This document shows, piece after piece, positions 7,904 to 16,663 of a stretch of DNA of 64,000 bases (position 1 is its first letter; every line of letters begins with the position of its first letter). A program made the translations under genes and the position numbers. The DNA is from G025836975 sp048751585 (lineage in GTDB: Bacteria; Pseudomonadota; Gammaproteobacteria; Burkholderiales; Burkholderiaceae_B): assembly GCF_048751585.1 (NCBI RefSeq), contig NZ_JAZHOB010000004.1:1-64000 (forward strand), read 5' to 3'. A model generated the notes under the pieces. That model was not told the origin of the DNA and did not search any database. It was given only the letters and a program-made list of their open reading frames with translations.

Positions 7904-9409
7904 ATGGAATTGTTTGATCACCTTGCTTTGGGGTTCTCGGTTGCCTTGTCGGTCGAGAACGTCGCGTACTGCTTGCTGGGCTGTCTGCTTGGCACCCTGA
8001 TCGGCGTGCTCCCGGGCATCGGACCGGTGCCCACCATTGCCATGCTGCTGCCCATTACCTATGTGCTGCCTCCCGTGGCCGGCCTGATCATGCTGGCCGG
8101 CATCTACTACGGCGCCCAGTACGGCGGCTCGACCACCGCCATCCTGGTCGCCCTGCCGGGCGAAACCTCCGCCGTGGTGACCGTGCTCGATGGACACCAG
8201 ATGGCGCGCAACGGACGGGCCGGTGCGGCCCTGGCCATTGCCGCCATGGGTTCGTTCTTTGCAGGCTGCTTCGCCACGATCTTGTTGGCCGGTTTCGCGC
8301 CGCCCCTGGCTGAAGTCGCCTTCAAATTCGGGCCCGCCGAGTATTTCTCGCTAATGGTCTTGGGTCTGATCGGCGCTGTGGTGCTGGCTTCCGGCTCCCT
8401 GCCTAAAGCCATCTGCATGATCTTGCTTGGCCTGCTGCTGGGCATGGTCGGCACCGACGTGAACTCGGGCGTGGCACGCTACGACTTCGGTATTCCGGAA
8501 CTGCAGGACGGCATCGACTTCGCGGTCGTGGCCATGGGCGTGTTCGGCTTCGCCGAAATCATGACCAACCTGGAACTGAAGGACCAGCGCGTGGACATCA
8601 CCGGCAAGGTGGGTTCGCTGTATCCCAACAAACAGGAGTTCAAGGAAGCCTGGCCGGCCAGCGTGCGCGGCACGGCATTGGGCTCGGCACTGGGCATTCT
8701 GCCCGGCGGCGGCGCAACGCTCTCCTCGTTCGCTTCCTACACGCTGGAAAAGAAACTGTCCAAGAACCCCGAGCGCTTCGGCAAGGGCCATCCGGCCGGC
8801 CTGGCTGGTCCTGAATCCGCCAACAACGCCGCTGCGCAGACGTCCTTCATCCCGCTGCTGACCCTGGGCATTCCGGGCAACGCCGTAACGGCCCTGATGA
8901 TCGGCGCGATGACCATCCACAACATCCAGCCCGGCCCGCAGGTCATGACCAGCCACCCGGACCTGTTCTGGGGCCTGATCGTTTCGATGTGGATCGGCAA
9001 CCTGATGCTGGTTGTGCTGAACCTGCCGCTGGTCGGCCTGTGGATCAAGCTGCTGAAAGTGCCTTACCGCATCCTGTTCCCGGCCATTCTGGTGTTCTGC
9101 ACCATCGGTGTGTACTCGTTGAACTACAACGTGTTCGACATCTGGATGACGGCGGCCTTTGGTCTGGTCGGCTACATCTGGGCCAAGCTCAAGTGCGAAG
9201 GCGCTCCGCTGCTGCTGGGCCTGGTGTTGGGCCCCATGATGGAAGAAAACTTCCGTCGTGCGCTGCTGCTGGCTCGCGGTGACTACACCACCTTCGTGAC
9301 GCGGCCGCTGTCCATGTCGCTGCTGATCGCCGCGGCGCTCCTGGTGGTCATCGTGGCCTTGCCATCCATCAAGAAGAAACGCGAAGAGGCATTCGTCGAG
9401 GAAGGCTAA
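7904..9409 (+). CDS. tctA: Tripartite tricarboxylate transporter large subunit TctA
   Basis: 501 residues with about twelve membrane spans, the normal TctA length. It is the translocating subunit of a TTT carboxylate importer in the inner membrane. Characteristic glycine-rich segments are visible: GVLPGIGPVPTIAMLLP near the N-terminus, and ILPGGGATLSSFASYTLEK with GPESANNAAAQTSFIPLLTLGIPGN in the middle. These resemble the paired conserved motifs of the two repeats. The gene ends before a strong intrinsic terminator. The substrate is probably a di- or tricarboxylate, not specified by the sequence. Confidence 0.95.
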   Translation: MELFDHLALGFSVALSVENVAYCLLGCLLGTLIGVLPGIGPVPTIAMLLPITYVLPPVAGLIMLAGIYYGAQYGGSTTAILVALPGETSAVVTVLDGHQMARNGRAGAALAIAAMGSFFAGCFATILLAGFAPPLAEVAFKFGPAEYFSLMVLGLIGAVVLASGSLPKAICMILLGLLLGMVGTDVNSGVARYDFGIPELQDGIDFAVVAMGVFGFAEIMTNLELKDQRVDITGKVGSLYPNKQEFKEAWPASVRGTALGSALGILPGGGATLSSFASYTLEKKLSKNPERFGKGHPAGLAGPESANNAAAQTSFIPLLTLGIPGNAVTALMIGAMTIHNIQPGPQVMTSHPDLFWGLIVSMWIGNLMLVVLNLPLVGLWIKLLKVPYRILFPAILVFCTIGVYSLNYNVFDIWMTAAFGLVGYIWAKLKCEGAPLLLGLVLGPMMEENFRRALLLARGDYTTFVTRPLSMSLLIAAALLVVIVALPSIKKKREEAFVEEG

Positions 9410-9442
9410 TACCTTTCGCCGCCGCGACGCCTCGGCAGACAG

Positions 9443-9470
9443 AAACCCACCGCAACGCGGTGGGTTTTTT
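9443..9470 (+). terminator. Intrinsic terminator after tctA
   Basis: AAACCCACCGC and GCGGTGGGTTT form a perfect 11-bp stem around an AAC loop, and six T residues run from the stem end. It closes the tctBA transcript and separates it from the dehydrogenase gene. Confidence 0.92.
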
Positions 9471-9542
9471 AATGGCCTTCCTAATTGTTGTAATCTTATG
9501 GGCGGAGCACCACGCAAACACCAACCAACGGAGAATAAAGAG

Positions 9543-10451
9543 ATGTCATCCATCAATGCCAGGCCCTACGAATCGCAATCCGCAACCGAAGTCGCCTTTC
9601 TTGGCCTGGGTGTCATGGGCTACCCCATGGCCGCCCACTTGGCCAAAGCCGGGCACAAAGTCACGGTATACAACCGGACCTTCGCAAAAGCCGAGGCATG
9701 GGTCAAGGAATTCGGCGGCACCGCGGCGCGCACACCCAAAGAGGCGGCCCAGAACGCACGTGTCGTATTCAGCTGCGTCGGCAACGACGACGATCTGCGC
9801 AGCGTGATGCTGGGAGAAAACGGCGCGCTGGCGGGCATGGCGGCCGGCGCCCTGCTGGTGGATCACACGACGGCATCCGCCGAGGTCGCGCGCGAGCTCT
9901 ATGGCCTGGCCAACAAGAAAGGCGTCGGCTTTGTCGACGCCCCCGTATCGGGCGGGCAGGCCGGCGCCGTCAATGGCAAGCTGACCGTGATGTGCGGCGG
10001 CGAGCAGGCGCATTTCGACGTCATCCAGCCTTTGGCCTATAACTTTGCACAGGCTGTCACTTTGCTGGGCGAACCTGGAGCCGGTCAACTGGCCAAGATG
10101 GTTAACCAGATCTGCATCGCCGGCCTGGTGCAAGGGCTGTCCGAAGCCATCGCATTCGGCCAGGCTGCCAAGCTGGACATGAAGCAGGTGCTGGATGTGA
10201 TCAGCAAAGGCGCAGCCCAAAGCTGGCAGATGGAGAACCGCGGCGCCACGATGGTCGACGACAAGTTCGATTTCGGATTCGCGGTCGACTGGATGCGCAA
10301 GGACCTGGGCCTGGTGCTGTCCGAAGCGCGCCGCAATGGCGCGCGCGTACCGGTAACAGCCCTGGTCGATCAATTCTATGCCGACGTCCAGCAAATGGGC
10401 GGCAATCGCTGGGACACCTCCAGCCTCATCAAGCGCCTACGCGGCAAATAA
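9543..10451 (+). CDS. NAD(P)-dependent 3-hydroxyacid dehydrogenase (3-hydroxyisobutyrate / tartronate semialdehyde reductase type)
   Basis: 302 residues of the beta-hydroxyacid dehydrogenase family. The Rossmann motif GLGVMG is at 21-26, followed by AAHLAKAGHKVTVYNR. The substrate-binding signature FVDAPVSGGQAGAVNGKLTVMCGG and the segment with the catalytic lysine, GAGQLAKMVNQ, are intact. Members reduce or oxidise hydroxyisobutyrate, tartronate semialdehyde or related 3-hydroxy acids, and the exact substrate cannot be read. ATG 9543 is chosen because CGGAGA lies eight bases upstream; the longer frame from 9498 has no such site. It is convergent with the tctE-like gene. Confidence 0.85.
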   Translation: MSSINARPYESQSATEVAFLGLGVMGYPMAAHLAKAGHKVTVYNRTFAKAEAWVKEFGGTAARTPKEAAQNARVVFSCVGNDDDLRSVMLGENGALAGMAAGALLVDHTTASAEVARELYGLANKKGVGFVDAPVSGGQAGAVNGKLTVMCGGEQAHFDVIQPLAYNFAQAVTLLGEPGAGQLAKMVNQICIAGLVQGLSEAIAFGQAAKLDMKQVLDVISKGAAQSWQMENRGATMVDDKFDFGFAVDWMRKDLGLVLSEARRNGARVPVTALVDQFYADVQQMGGNRWDTSSLIKRLRGK

Positions 10452-10461
10452 GCAGTCCGGA

Positions 10462-11961
10462 TCAGGCCGTATACCTGGGCAGCTTCAAGGTGGCGCACAG
10501 GCCCACTCCGCCCCCCGCGGAGGGGTCGCCATCCTTAAGCACGATGGTCCCGCGATTGCGCTCGGCATAGGCCAGCGCTATGGCCAGCCCCAGGCCCGAT
10601 CCGCCCCCGCGCATTCCCTTGCGGGCCGAGCCGCCCCGATCAAATCTCATGAACACGCTTTCGCGCAACGAGGGATCCAGCCCGACGCCATTGTCGCAAA
10701 CGCTGACCCATGCAGTGTCTTGCGCAATGCCGGCCGACACCGTAATGGTGCAGCCTTCTCCGGCATGATTGATCGCATTGTGCACCAGGTTGGCGATGGA
10801 CTCGTGGATCTCCGCATCGCTTCCCAGAACCCAGGCTTCCTGCGAGTCCTCTTGGGTATCGGCATCGCCGCCATCATCCACCCAGCCCAGATCCTGATGC
10901 CTTTCGCGGGCCAAAGGCAAATATTGCAGCACGACCTCCCGCGCAAGCGCATTCAGGTCCACCCTGGCCTGCGGCGCCATATCGTTGCGGCTGGCGTGCG
11001 CCAGGGACAGCAACTGTTCGGTCAGGCGCGAGGTTCGCCCCAATTGACCGATGATGGCTCCCAGCGTTTCCCGCATGCGCCCGATATCCGGCTCGCGCTT
11101 GGCGTATTGCGCCTGCGTCCGCATGATGGCCAGCGGCGTGCGCAACTGGTGGGATGCGTCAGCCAGGAATTGAGCCTGCTTGTCGAGCACCCGGCGGTAC
11201 AGGTCGATGTGGTGATTGACCGCCTTGACCAGCGGCACGACCTCGTGAGGAACCTGGTCCGCGTCCAGCGGCATCAGGTTGTCCACCGCGCGCGCCTTGA
11301 TTTCGCGCCGCAGCTCGCTAAGCGGGCGCAAGGCCCATTCAACGCTGAACCACACAAGCAGAACCGCCAGGATGAGCATGCGTCCGTCGCGGAACAGGCC
11401 CAGGCGCCAAGCCTCCTGCTGGGTGCGCAGGCGCATGTCTATGCTTTCGCCCACCAGCACGATGACTTGCCTGTGCACGCCCTCGTAGTGCAGGTCGCGC
11501 CATAGCGCGACCATGCGGACTTCATCGTTGCGGTACATGGCGTTGTAGAAAATGGGCATGCCTTCGTTGTCGGCCAGCGCCTCGGGCCTTGGCAGGCCAT
11601 GCATGCCCAGCAAGGTGTTGCCCTTGATCTGCCTGGCAGGCGAGCCGGCCAGGCTGAGCGCGAGGGGCGTGACCTCTTCCACCCTGAAGTATTTTCGATT
11701 GCCGGCCCGCGATTCCAGCATGACCTGCGCATAGAAAGGCGGGTCGATGCGCAGCGTACCGTCCGGGTTGAACTCCACGCTGGTTTCCAGCACCTTGGCC
11801 GGCTCCAGCAAGGCGCTGTCGTAAACCTCTTCCGTGACGGCCTTCAAGGCATCGTAGTCGTTCCAGCTATCGATCAGCAGCAGCGTAATGATGCCTGGAA
11901 TAAGCAGCGCCAGCAGCCAGAACCGTATGCTGCCTCGCGGCTTCTGTGTCACCCAGACCAT
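10462..11961 (-). CDS. tctE: TctE-like sensor histidine kinase
   Basis: 499-residue inner-membrane kinase. The first membrane span covers about 13-31 and the second about 194-212. They enclose a periplasmic sensor of the TctE (2CSK_N) type that starts SWNDYDALKAVTEEVYDSALLEPA. A HAMP-like linker, an H-box with His271 in DASHQLRTPLAIM, an N-box (HNAINHAGEG), a G1 box (DNGVGLDP) and a G2 box (GGGSGLGLAIA) follow. It pairs with the response regulator three bases upstream. The likely signal is an extracellular carboxylate, with tctBA as target; both are inferred from the family and from proximity. Confidence 0.85.
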   Translation of the reverse strand: MVWVTQKPRGSIRFWLLALLIPGIITLLLIDSWNDYDALKAVTEEVYDSALLEPAKVLETSVEFNPDGTLRIDPPFYAQVMLESRAGNRKYFRVEEVTPLALSLAGSPARQIKGNTLLGMHGLPRPEALADNEGMPIFYNAMYRNDEVRMVALWRDLHYEGVHRQVIVLVGESIDMRLRTQQEAWRLGLFRDGRMLILAVLLVWFSVEWALRPLSELRREIKARAVDNLMPLDADQVPHEVVPLVKAVNHHIDLYRRVLDKQAQFLADASHQLRTPLAIMRTQAQYAKREPDIGRMRETLGAIIGQLGRTSRLTEQLLSLAHASRNDMAPQARVDLNALAREVVLQYLPLARERHQDLGWVDDGGDADTQEDSQEAWVLGSDAEIHESIANLVHNAINHAGEGCTITVSAGIAQDTAWVSVCDNGVGLDPSLRESVFMRFDRGGSARKGMRGGGSGLGLAIALAYAERNRGTIVLKDGDPSAGGGVGLCATLKLPRYTA

Positions 11962-11964
11962 GCG

Positions 11965-12642
11965 TCAGGCGTCTTCGCCGAGGCTTTCGAGCATATAGCC
12001 CAGCCCTCGGACCGTGACGATGCGCACATCGCTGCCCGCCAGCTTCTTGCGCAGGCGATGCAGCACAACCTCGATGGCGTCCAGGCTTGCGTCGCTGTCG
12101 TGGTCGAACACCCTGCTGTACAGTTGGTTCTTCTCTACCGGCAGGCCGCTGCGCGTGACCAGCACGGCCAGCGCCGCGTGTTCGCGCGGCGTCAGGTGCA
12201 GTATGGCGCCATCCAGGGAAAAAGCGCGGCTTTCGCTATCGTAGATCAGCGAGCCGCATTGCATGCGGGGCGCCTGCCGGCCGCGGCTGCGCCGCACCAG
12301 CGCGGTCAGCCTGGCTTCCAGCTCTTCGAGCGCAAAAGGCTTGGTCACGAAATCGTCGGCGCCCAGGTTCAGGCCGCGCACACGATCCTGCAAGGCGCCT
12401 TGCGCCGTCAGGATGAGCACCGGCGTCACGTCGCCCCGATTGCGCATTTCACGCAAAAGGACCAGGCCGTGCTTGTCGGGCAGGCGCAAATCCATGATGA
12501 CCGCATCGTAGTCGGCCGCGGCCAGCAAGTGCTCGGCCGTCTGGGCGTCGGGAGCGTGCTCCGGCACGAAGCCGCTCTGTGCCAGGGCGCGCTCGAGCCA
12601 GGCGGCCATCTCGCGCTCGTCTTCAACCAATAGTACGCGCAT
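11965..12642 (-). CDS. tctD: TctD-like OmpR-family response regulator
   Basis: 225 residues. The receiver domain has Asp51 (VIMDLRLPD) as phosphorylation site, conserved Thr79 and Lys101 (FVTKPFALEEL). The winged-helix effector domain contains LHLTPREHAALAVL and VVLHRLRKKLAGSDVRIVTVRGLGYML. It is cotranscribed with the kinase. Its start codon lies inside the end of rppH (20-bp overlap), suggesting translational coupling to that unrelated enzyme. It probably activates carboxylate transport genes such as tctBA. TctD is the best name by partner and neighbourhood, but close paralogues cannot be excluded. Confidence 0.85.
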   Translation of the reverse strand: MRVLLVEDEREMAAWLERALAQSGFVPEHAPDAQTAEHLLAAADYDAVIMDLRLPDKHGLVLLREMRNRGDVTPVLILTAQGALQDRVRGLNLGADDFVTKPFALEELEARLTALVRRSRGRQAPRMQCGSLIYDSESRAFSLDGAILHLTPREHAALAVLVTRSGLPVEKNQLYSRVFDHDSDASLDAIEVVLHRLRKKLAGSDVRIVTVRGLGYMLESLGEDA

Positions 12643-13192
12643 GGCCCTTGCTGTCCAAAGTCGGCTGGGAGGCGCGCTGGTTCTGAACCCGCTGCCGGAG
12701 ATAGCGGGTTTCCTGCCCCCGCTTGAACAAGATGCCCGCCAGTTCGTTCAGCGCCAGGGTGTAGACCTCGCGCTTGAACTCGATAACGGCTTCGAGCGGA
12801 ACCCAATACGGGCTCCAGCGCCAGGCGTCGAATTCCGGGCTGTGGCTGGCGCGCAGGCTAACATCCGAATCGCGCCCAACAAGCCTCAACAAAAACCAGA
12901 TCTGTTTTTGCCCCTTATAGTGGCCACGCGAATCGCGCCGAACAAAGTTGCTCGGCACGTTATAGCGCAGCCACTCACGCGTCCGGCCTAATATGCGCAC
13001 ATGCTCGGGCTGCAAGCCCACTTCTTCGTGCAGCTCGCGGTACATGGCCTGAATGGGACTTTCCCCATACTTGATGCCCCCTTGCGGAAACTGCCATGCA
13101 TGCTCCCGAATGCGTTTACCCCAGAAAACCTCGTTTTTCTGATTTACGAGGATAATGCCGACATTAGGACGGTAGCCTTCACGGTCTAACAT
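12623..13192 (-). CDS. rppH: RNA pyrophosphohydrolase RppH
   Basis: Removes pyrophosphate from the 5' end of transcripts, which licenses RNase E decay. The conserved start MLDREGYRPNVGIILVNQ fixes ATG 13192 rather than 13204. The Nudix box GGIKYGESPIQAMYRELHEEVGL spans residues 38-60 and is complete. The protein has about 189 residues, with a longer C-terminal tail than the E. coli enzyme, as is common in Burkholderiales. It is divergent from proS, a frequent pairing in betaproteobacteria. Its 3' end overlaps the tctD start, placing a general decay factor and a two-component system in one transcript. Confidence 0.95.
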   Translation of the reverse strand: MLDREGYRPNVGIILVNQKNEVFWGKRIREHAWQFPQGGIKYGESPIQAMYRELHEEVGLQPEHVRILGRTREWLRYNVPSNFVRRDSRGHYKGQKQIWFLLRLVGRDSDVSLRASHSPEFDAWRWSPYWVPLEAVIEFKREVYTLALNELAGILFKRGQETRYLRQRVQNQRASQPTLDSKGHARTIG

Positions 13193-13257
13193 GGGCCACC
13201 CCAAAGCGAATTCAATACAATTACTGTTGATTATACGTATCTGTCGAGATCCTCACC

Positions 13258-14988
13258 ATGCATGCAAGCAAGTATCACATCAATACACTGAAAGAAGCGC
13301 CTGCGGAAGCCGAAGTCAAGAGCCATCAGCTCATGACGCGAGCCGGAATGATCCGCAAGGCCGCCGGAGGAATCTACACCTACATGCCGTTGGGGCTGAA
13401 GGTTTTGCGCAAGATAGAAGCCATTGTCCGCGAGGAAATGAACCGGGCCGGCGCCATCGAGCTTCTGATGCCGGTTGTACAGCCCGCCGAGCTCTGGGTC
13501 GAGTCGGGCCGCTGGGAGCAATACGGCGCCGAGCTGCTGCGCATCAAGGACAGGCATCAGCGCGATTTCGTGCTGCAGCCGACATCGGAAGAAGTCATTA
13601 CCGACATCGCGCGCAACGAAATACACAGCTGGCGCCAGCTGCCGCTGAACTTCTATCATATCCAGACCAAGTTCCGCGACGAGCGCCGGCCCCGATTCGG
13701 CCTGATGCGCGGCCGCGAATTCACCATGAAGGATGCTTATTCCTTCGACCGCGACGAGGCTTCCGCCCAGGCCAGCTACGACACCATGTACGACGCCTAC
13801 ATGCGCATCTTCAAGCGGCTGGGCCTGGAGTTCCGCGCCGTGGCCGCCGATACGGGCTCGATAGGCGGGTCGCGCAGCCATGAATTCCAGGTGATCGCCG
13901 ATACCGGCGAGGATCTCATCGTCTACAACCCCGACTCCGATTACGCGGCCAACATCGAGCTGGCCGAGGCGGCCTGCCTGATACCGCAGCGCGGATCCGC
14001 AAGCGAAGAATTGTTCAAGGCGGCGACCCCGTCCGCTCCCAAATGCGAAATCGTGGCCGGGCAACTGAACAGGCCGCTGACCGACACCGTCAAATCCATC
14101 GTCTTGGCCACCGAAAGCGCCGATGCCGCGGGACAGGCCAGGATATGGCTGCTGCTATTGCGCGGCGATCACGAATTGAACGAGGTCAAGGCCGGCAAGC
14201 TGGCTGGCCTGGCCGGCTACCGTTTCGCCACCGAAGACGAGATCATGGCAACCTTCGGCTGCGTACCCGGCTATCTTGGCCCCGTGAACCCCACCGGGCC
14301 GGTTACGGTGATCGCCGACCGCACCGTCGCCAACATGAGCAATTTCATTTGCGGAGCCAATCAAGAGGGCTTCCACTACACCGGCGTAAACTGGGGACGC
14401 GACCTGCCGGAACCCGAAGTCGCCGATTTGCGCAATGTGGTTGCCGGCGATCCCGATCCCCAAGGCGGGCAATTGGCCATACAACGAGGCATCGAAGTGG
14501 GCCATGTCTTCTTTCTGGGTGACAAGTATTCCAAGGCGCTTGGCGCGACCTTCCTGGAAACCGACGGGAAGCCGGCGGTCTTGCAAATGGGTTGCTACGG
14601 CATCGGCATCAGCCGCATCGCGGCCGCCGCCATCGAACAGAACCACGACGAGAAAGGCATTGTCTGGCCCAGGGCGATCGCCCCCTTCGAAGCCGTCATC
14701 TGCCCTATGGGCTGGCATAAAAGTGAAACAGTCCGCAACGTTGCGCAAACACTTTACGAATCGCTCAGGGCGCAAGGCGTGGACGTCATGCTGGACGATC
14801 GCGATACCCGCCCCGGCATCATGTTCGCCGACTGGGAGCTCATAGGCGCTCCATTGCGCATCACGATCGGAGACCGCGGCCTGAAAGATGGGATCGTCGA
14901 AATCCAGACGCGGCGCCAGGAAGCGGCTGACAAGGTGGCCGTCGCCGACGCGCTCGCCCACGCGCTGGAGCAGTTAAAATCGCTATAG
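13258..14988 (+). CDS. proS: Prolyl-tRNA synthetase
   Basis: 576 residues, the standard bacterial form with an inserted editing domain. Class II motifs are visible: motif 1 in the N-terminal part (EMNRAGAIELLMPVVQPAELW), motif 2 around FRDERRPRFGLMRGREFTMKD, and motif 3 near GCYGIGISR. The editing insertion lies between about 225 and 405 and includes PTGPVTVIADRTVANM. The C-terminal anticodon-binding domain ends at the stop (RPGIMFADWELIGAPLRITIGDRGL). It is followed by a hairpin terminator and then the Tol operon. Confidence 0.97.
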   Translation: MHASKYHINTLKEAPAEAEVKSHQLMTRAGMIRKAAGGIYTYMPLGLKVLRKIEAIVREEMNRAGAIELLMPVVQPAELWVESGRWEQYGAELLRIKDRHQRDFVLQPTSEEVITDIARNEIHSWRQLPLNFYHIQTKFRDERRPRFGLMRGREFTMKDAYSFDRDEASAQASYDTMYDAYMRIFKRLGLEFRAVAADTGSIGGSRSHEFQVIADTGEDLIVYNPDSDYAANIELAEAACLIPQRGSASEELFKAATPSAPKCEIVAGQLNRPLTDTVKSIVLATESADAAGQARIWLLLLRGDHELNEVKAGKLAGLAGYRFATEDEIMATFGCVPGYLGPVNPTGPVTVIADRTVANMSNFICGANQEGFHYTGVNWGRDLPEPEVADLRNVVAGDPDPQGGQLAIQRGIEVGHVFFLGDKYSKALGATFLETDGKPAVLQMGCYGIGISRIAAAAIEQNHDEKGIVWPRAIAPFEAVICPMGWHKSETVRNVAQTLYESLRAQGVDVMLDDRDTRPGIMFADWELIGAPLRITIGDRGLKDGIVEIQTRRQEAADKVAVADALAHALEQLKSL

Positions 14989-14993
14989 CGCAC

Positions 14994-15015
14994 TCGGGCC
15001 GGCCAGCCGGCCCGA
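14994..15015 (+). terminator. Hairpin terminator after proS
   Basis: TCGGGCCGG and CCGGCCCGA form a perfect 9-bp stem with a CCAG loop, starting five bases after the proS stop and followed by TCTCTTTAT. It is a very stable hairpin with a short pyrimidine-rich tail, so it is a plausible terminator ahead of ybgC. Confidence 0.7.
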
Positions 15016-15072
15016 TCTCTTTATGACATCCGGAGCGGCTGGCCGGCGATGTCACACCACTTAACGAAAGAC

Positions 15073-15498
15073 ATGTCCACCGAAACACCCGATTCATTTT
15101 CCTGTCTGGATATTCGCGTATATTACGAAGACACGGACGCGGGCGGCGTAATGTATTACGCTAATTACCTGAAGTTTTTTGAACGGGGCCGGACAGAATG
15201 GCTGCGGCGGCTGGGGGTTGATCAGTCCAGGCTGGCCGAACAGGAAAAACGCATATTCGTGGTAAAGGACGTTGAAATACAATATCGCAAACCTGCAAGA
15301 CTTGATGACTTGCTTGCCATACGCAGCACAATCACCCGTGTTGGTCCCGCATCCGTCAATTTCAGACAGTCCGCCCTGCGCGACATGGAACTGCTTTGCG
15401 AGAGCAATATCCAAGTGTGTTGCGTCGAGGCCCAGTCATTCCGCCCTGCCAAGCTACCGAACCAACTCAGAACCCTACTGGAAAAGGCCAAGAAATAA
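15073..15498 (+). CDS. ybgC: Tol-Pal associated acyl-CoA thioesterase YbgC
   Basis: Hotdog-fold thioesterase of about 141 residues that opens the Tol-Pal operon. The active-site segment YYEDTDAGGVMYYANYLKFFERGRTEWL is the family hallmark, with the catalytic Asp in YEDTDAGG. E. coli YbgC hydrolyses short acyl-CoAs and is tied to phospholipid metabolism. I prefer ATG 15073 (MSTETPDS) over 15049 because it matches family length better, but neither has a strong ribosome-binding site. tolQ follows after two bases. Confidence 0.93.
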   Translation: MSTETPDSFSCLDIRVYYEDTDAGGVMYYANYLKFFERGRTEWLRRLGVDQSRLAEQEKRIFVVKDVEIQYRKPARLDDLLAIRSTITRVGPASVNFRQSALRDMELLCESNIQVCCVEAQSFRPAKLPNQLRTLLEKAKK

Positions 15499-15500
15499 CC

Positions 15501-16175
15501 ATGCAACCCACTAGCGACCTGTCGTTGCTTACCTTATTAGTCGATGCCAGCATTCCCGTGCAGGTCGTCATGCTTATCTTGCTGGGCATCTCGATACTGT
15601 CCTGGACCTATATTTTCAGCAAGCGCGCCACCCTGAAACGCGCCAATGAACAAACGCGCCGCTTCGAAGATGATTTCTGGGCGGGCGGCGACCTGTCGGT
15701 TTTGCAGCAGGCCGTTGCCACGCGCCGGACCGAACATGGCGCCCTGGCACGGATCTTCGACGCCGGCATGACCGAATTCATCAAGGCCCGCCGCAACAAC
15801 GGAGGGGGAGAAGCCTTGCTGGACGGCCCGCGCCGCGCCATGCGGGCCACTTACCAGCGGGAAATGGACAGCCTGGAATCGCACCTGAACTTTCTGGCTT
15901 CGGCCGGATCGGTCAGCCCCTATATCGGGCTGTTGGGCACGGTATGGGGCATCATGCATGCCTTCATCGGCCTATCTTCGATGCAGCAAGCCACGCTTTC
16001 CGCCGTCGCCCCCGGTATCGCCGAGGCGCTCATTGCCACGGCGATCGGTCTGTTCGCGGCGATCCCGGCGGTGCTTGCCTACAACCGCTACACCAACGAG
16101 ATAGACCGGCTGTCCATTCGTTTCGATAGCTTTATCGACGAATTCCTGAACATCTTGCAACGTCAGGTGCGCTGA
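15501..16175 (+). CDS. tolQ: Tol-Pal system protein TolQ
   Basis: 224 residues with three membrane spans, one near the N-terminus (VQVVMLILLGISILSWTYIF) and two in the C-terminal half. The conserved core is SAGSVSPYIGLLGTVWGIMHAF followed by APGIAEALIATAIGLFAAIPAVLAYN. It is the MotA/ExbB-type stator that with TolR uses proton-motive force to energise TolA during outer-membrane constriction. The start is set at the ATG two bases after ybgC, since the upstream open frame is the overlap with ybgC. The stop overlaps the tolR start. Confidence 0.97.
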   Translation: MQPTSDLSLLTLLVDASIPVQVVMLILLGISILSWTYIFSKRATLKRANEQTRRFEDDFWAGGDLSVLQQAVATRRTEHGALARIFDAGMTEFIKARRNNGGGEALLDGPRRAMRATYQREMDSLESHLNFLASAGSVSPYIGLLGTVWGIMHAFIGLSSMQQATLSAVAPGIAEALIATAIGLFAAIPAVLAYNRYTNEIDRLSIRFDSFIDEFLNILQRQVR

Positions 16176-16621
16176 TGCCATCCGTCCGCGGCGGCAATGG
16201 CCGCTCCCGCCGTCTGAAGAACGAGATCAACGTGGTGCCCTACATCGACGTCATGCTCGTGCTGCTGGTGATCTTCATGGTGACCGCGCCCATGATCACC
16301 CCCGGGCTTATCGAGCTGCCCTCCGTGGGGCAAGCCGCCGAAGTGCAGTCCAAGCCCGTGGAAGTACAGATAGAGGAAGACGGCGCCATTTCCCTGCGCG
16401 TGCGCGACGCCGGCGCGGGATTCGAAAAGATCAACAGCCAGGACCTGGTGACCGAAGTGCGCTCCCGTGCGACCGCGGACACCCCGGTCGTTATCGCCGC
16501 CGACGGACGAGTGCCGTACGAAACGGTCATGAAAATCATGGATCAGTTGCGCAGCAGCGGCATCCAGCGACTGGGCTTGCTGGTCGACCAGAAATCGAAT
16601 CCAGAACAGCAAAACAGATAA
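16175..16621 (+). CDS. tolR: Tol-Pal system protein TolR
   Basis: 148 residues: a short basic cytoplasmic tail, one membrane span with the proton-carrying Asp25 (NVVPYIDVMLVLLVIFMVTAP), and a periplasmic ExbD-like domain. It partners TolQ in the energy-coupling stator. Its ATG shares a base with the tolQ stop, consistent with coupled translation. tolA follows 42 bp downstream. Confidence 0.97.
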   Translation: MPSVRGGNGRSRRLKNEINVVPYIDVMLVLLVIFMVTAPMITPGLIELPSVGQAAEVQSKPVEVQIEEDGAISLRVRDAGAGFEKINSQDLVTEVRSRATADTPVVIAADGRVPYETVMKIMDQLRSSGIQRLGLLVDQKSNPEQQNR

Positions 16622-16663
16622 GGCTGCGCCAGCGGGCTTTCCCGCAGGACTTCACGCGACGCA

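Noticed and set aside
10378..12633. Two long plus-strand ORFs opposite the tctE/tctD genes
   Set aside because: Shadow frames of a well-supported histidine kinase and response regulator.
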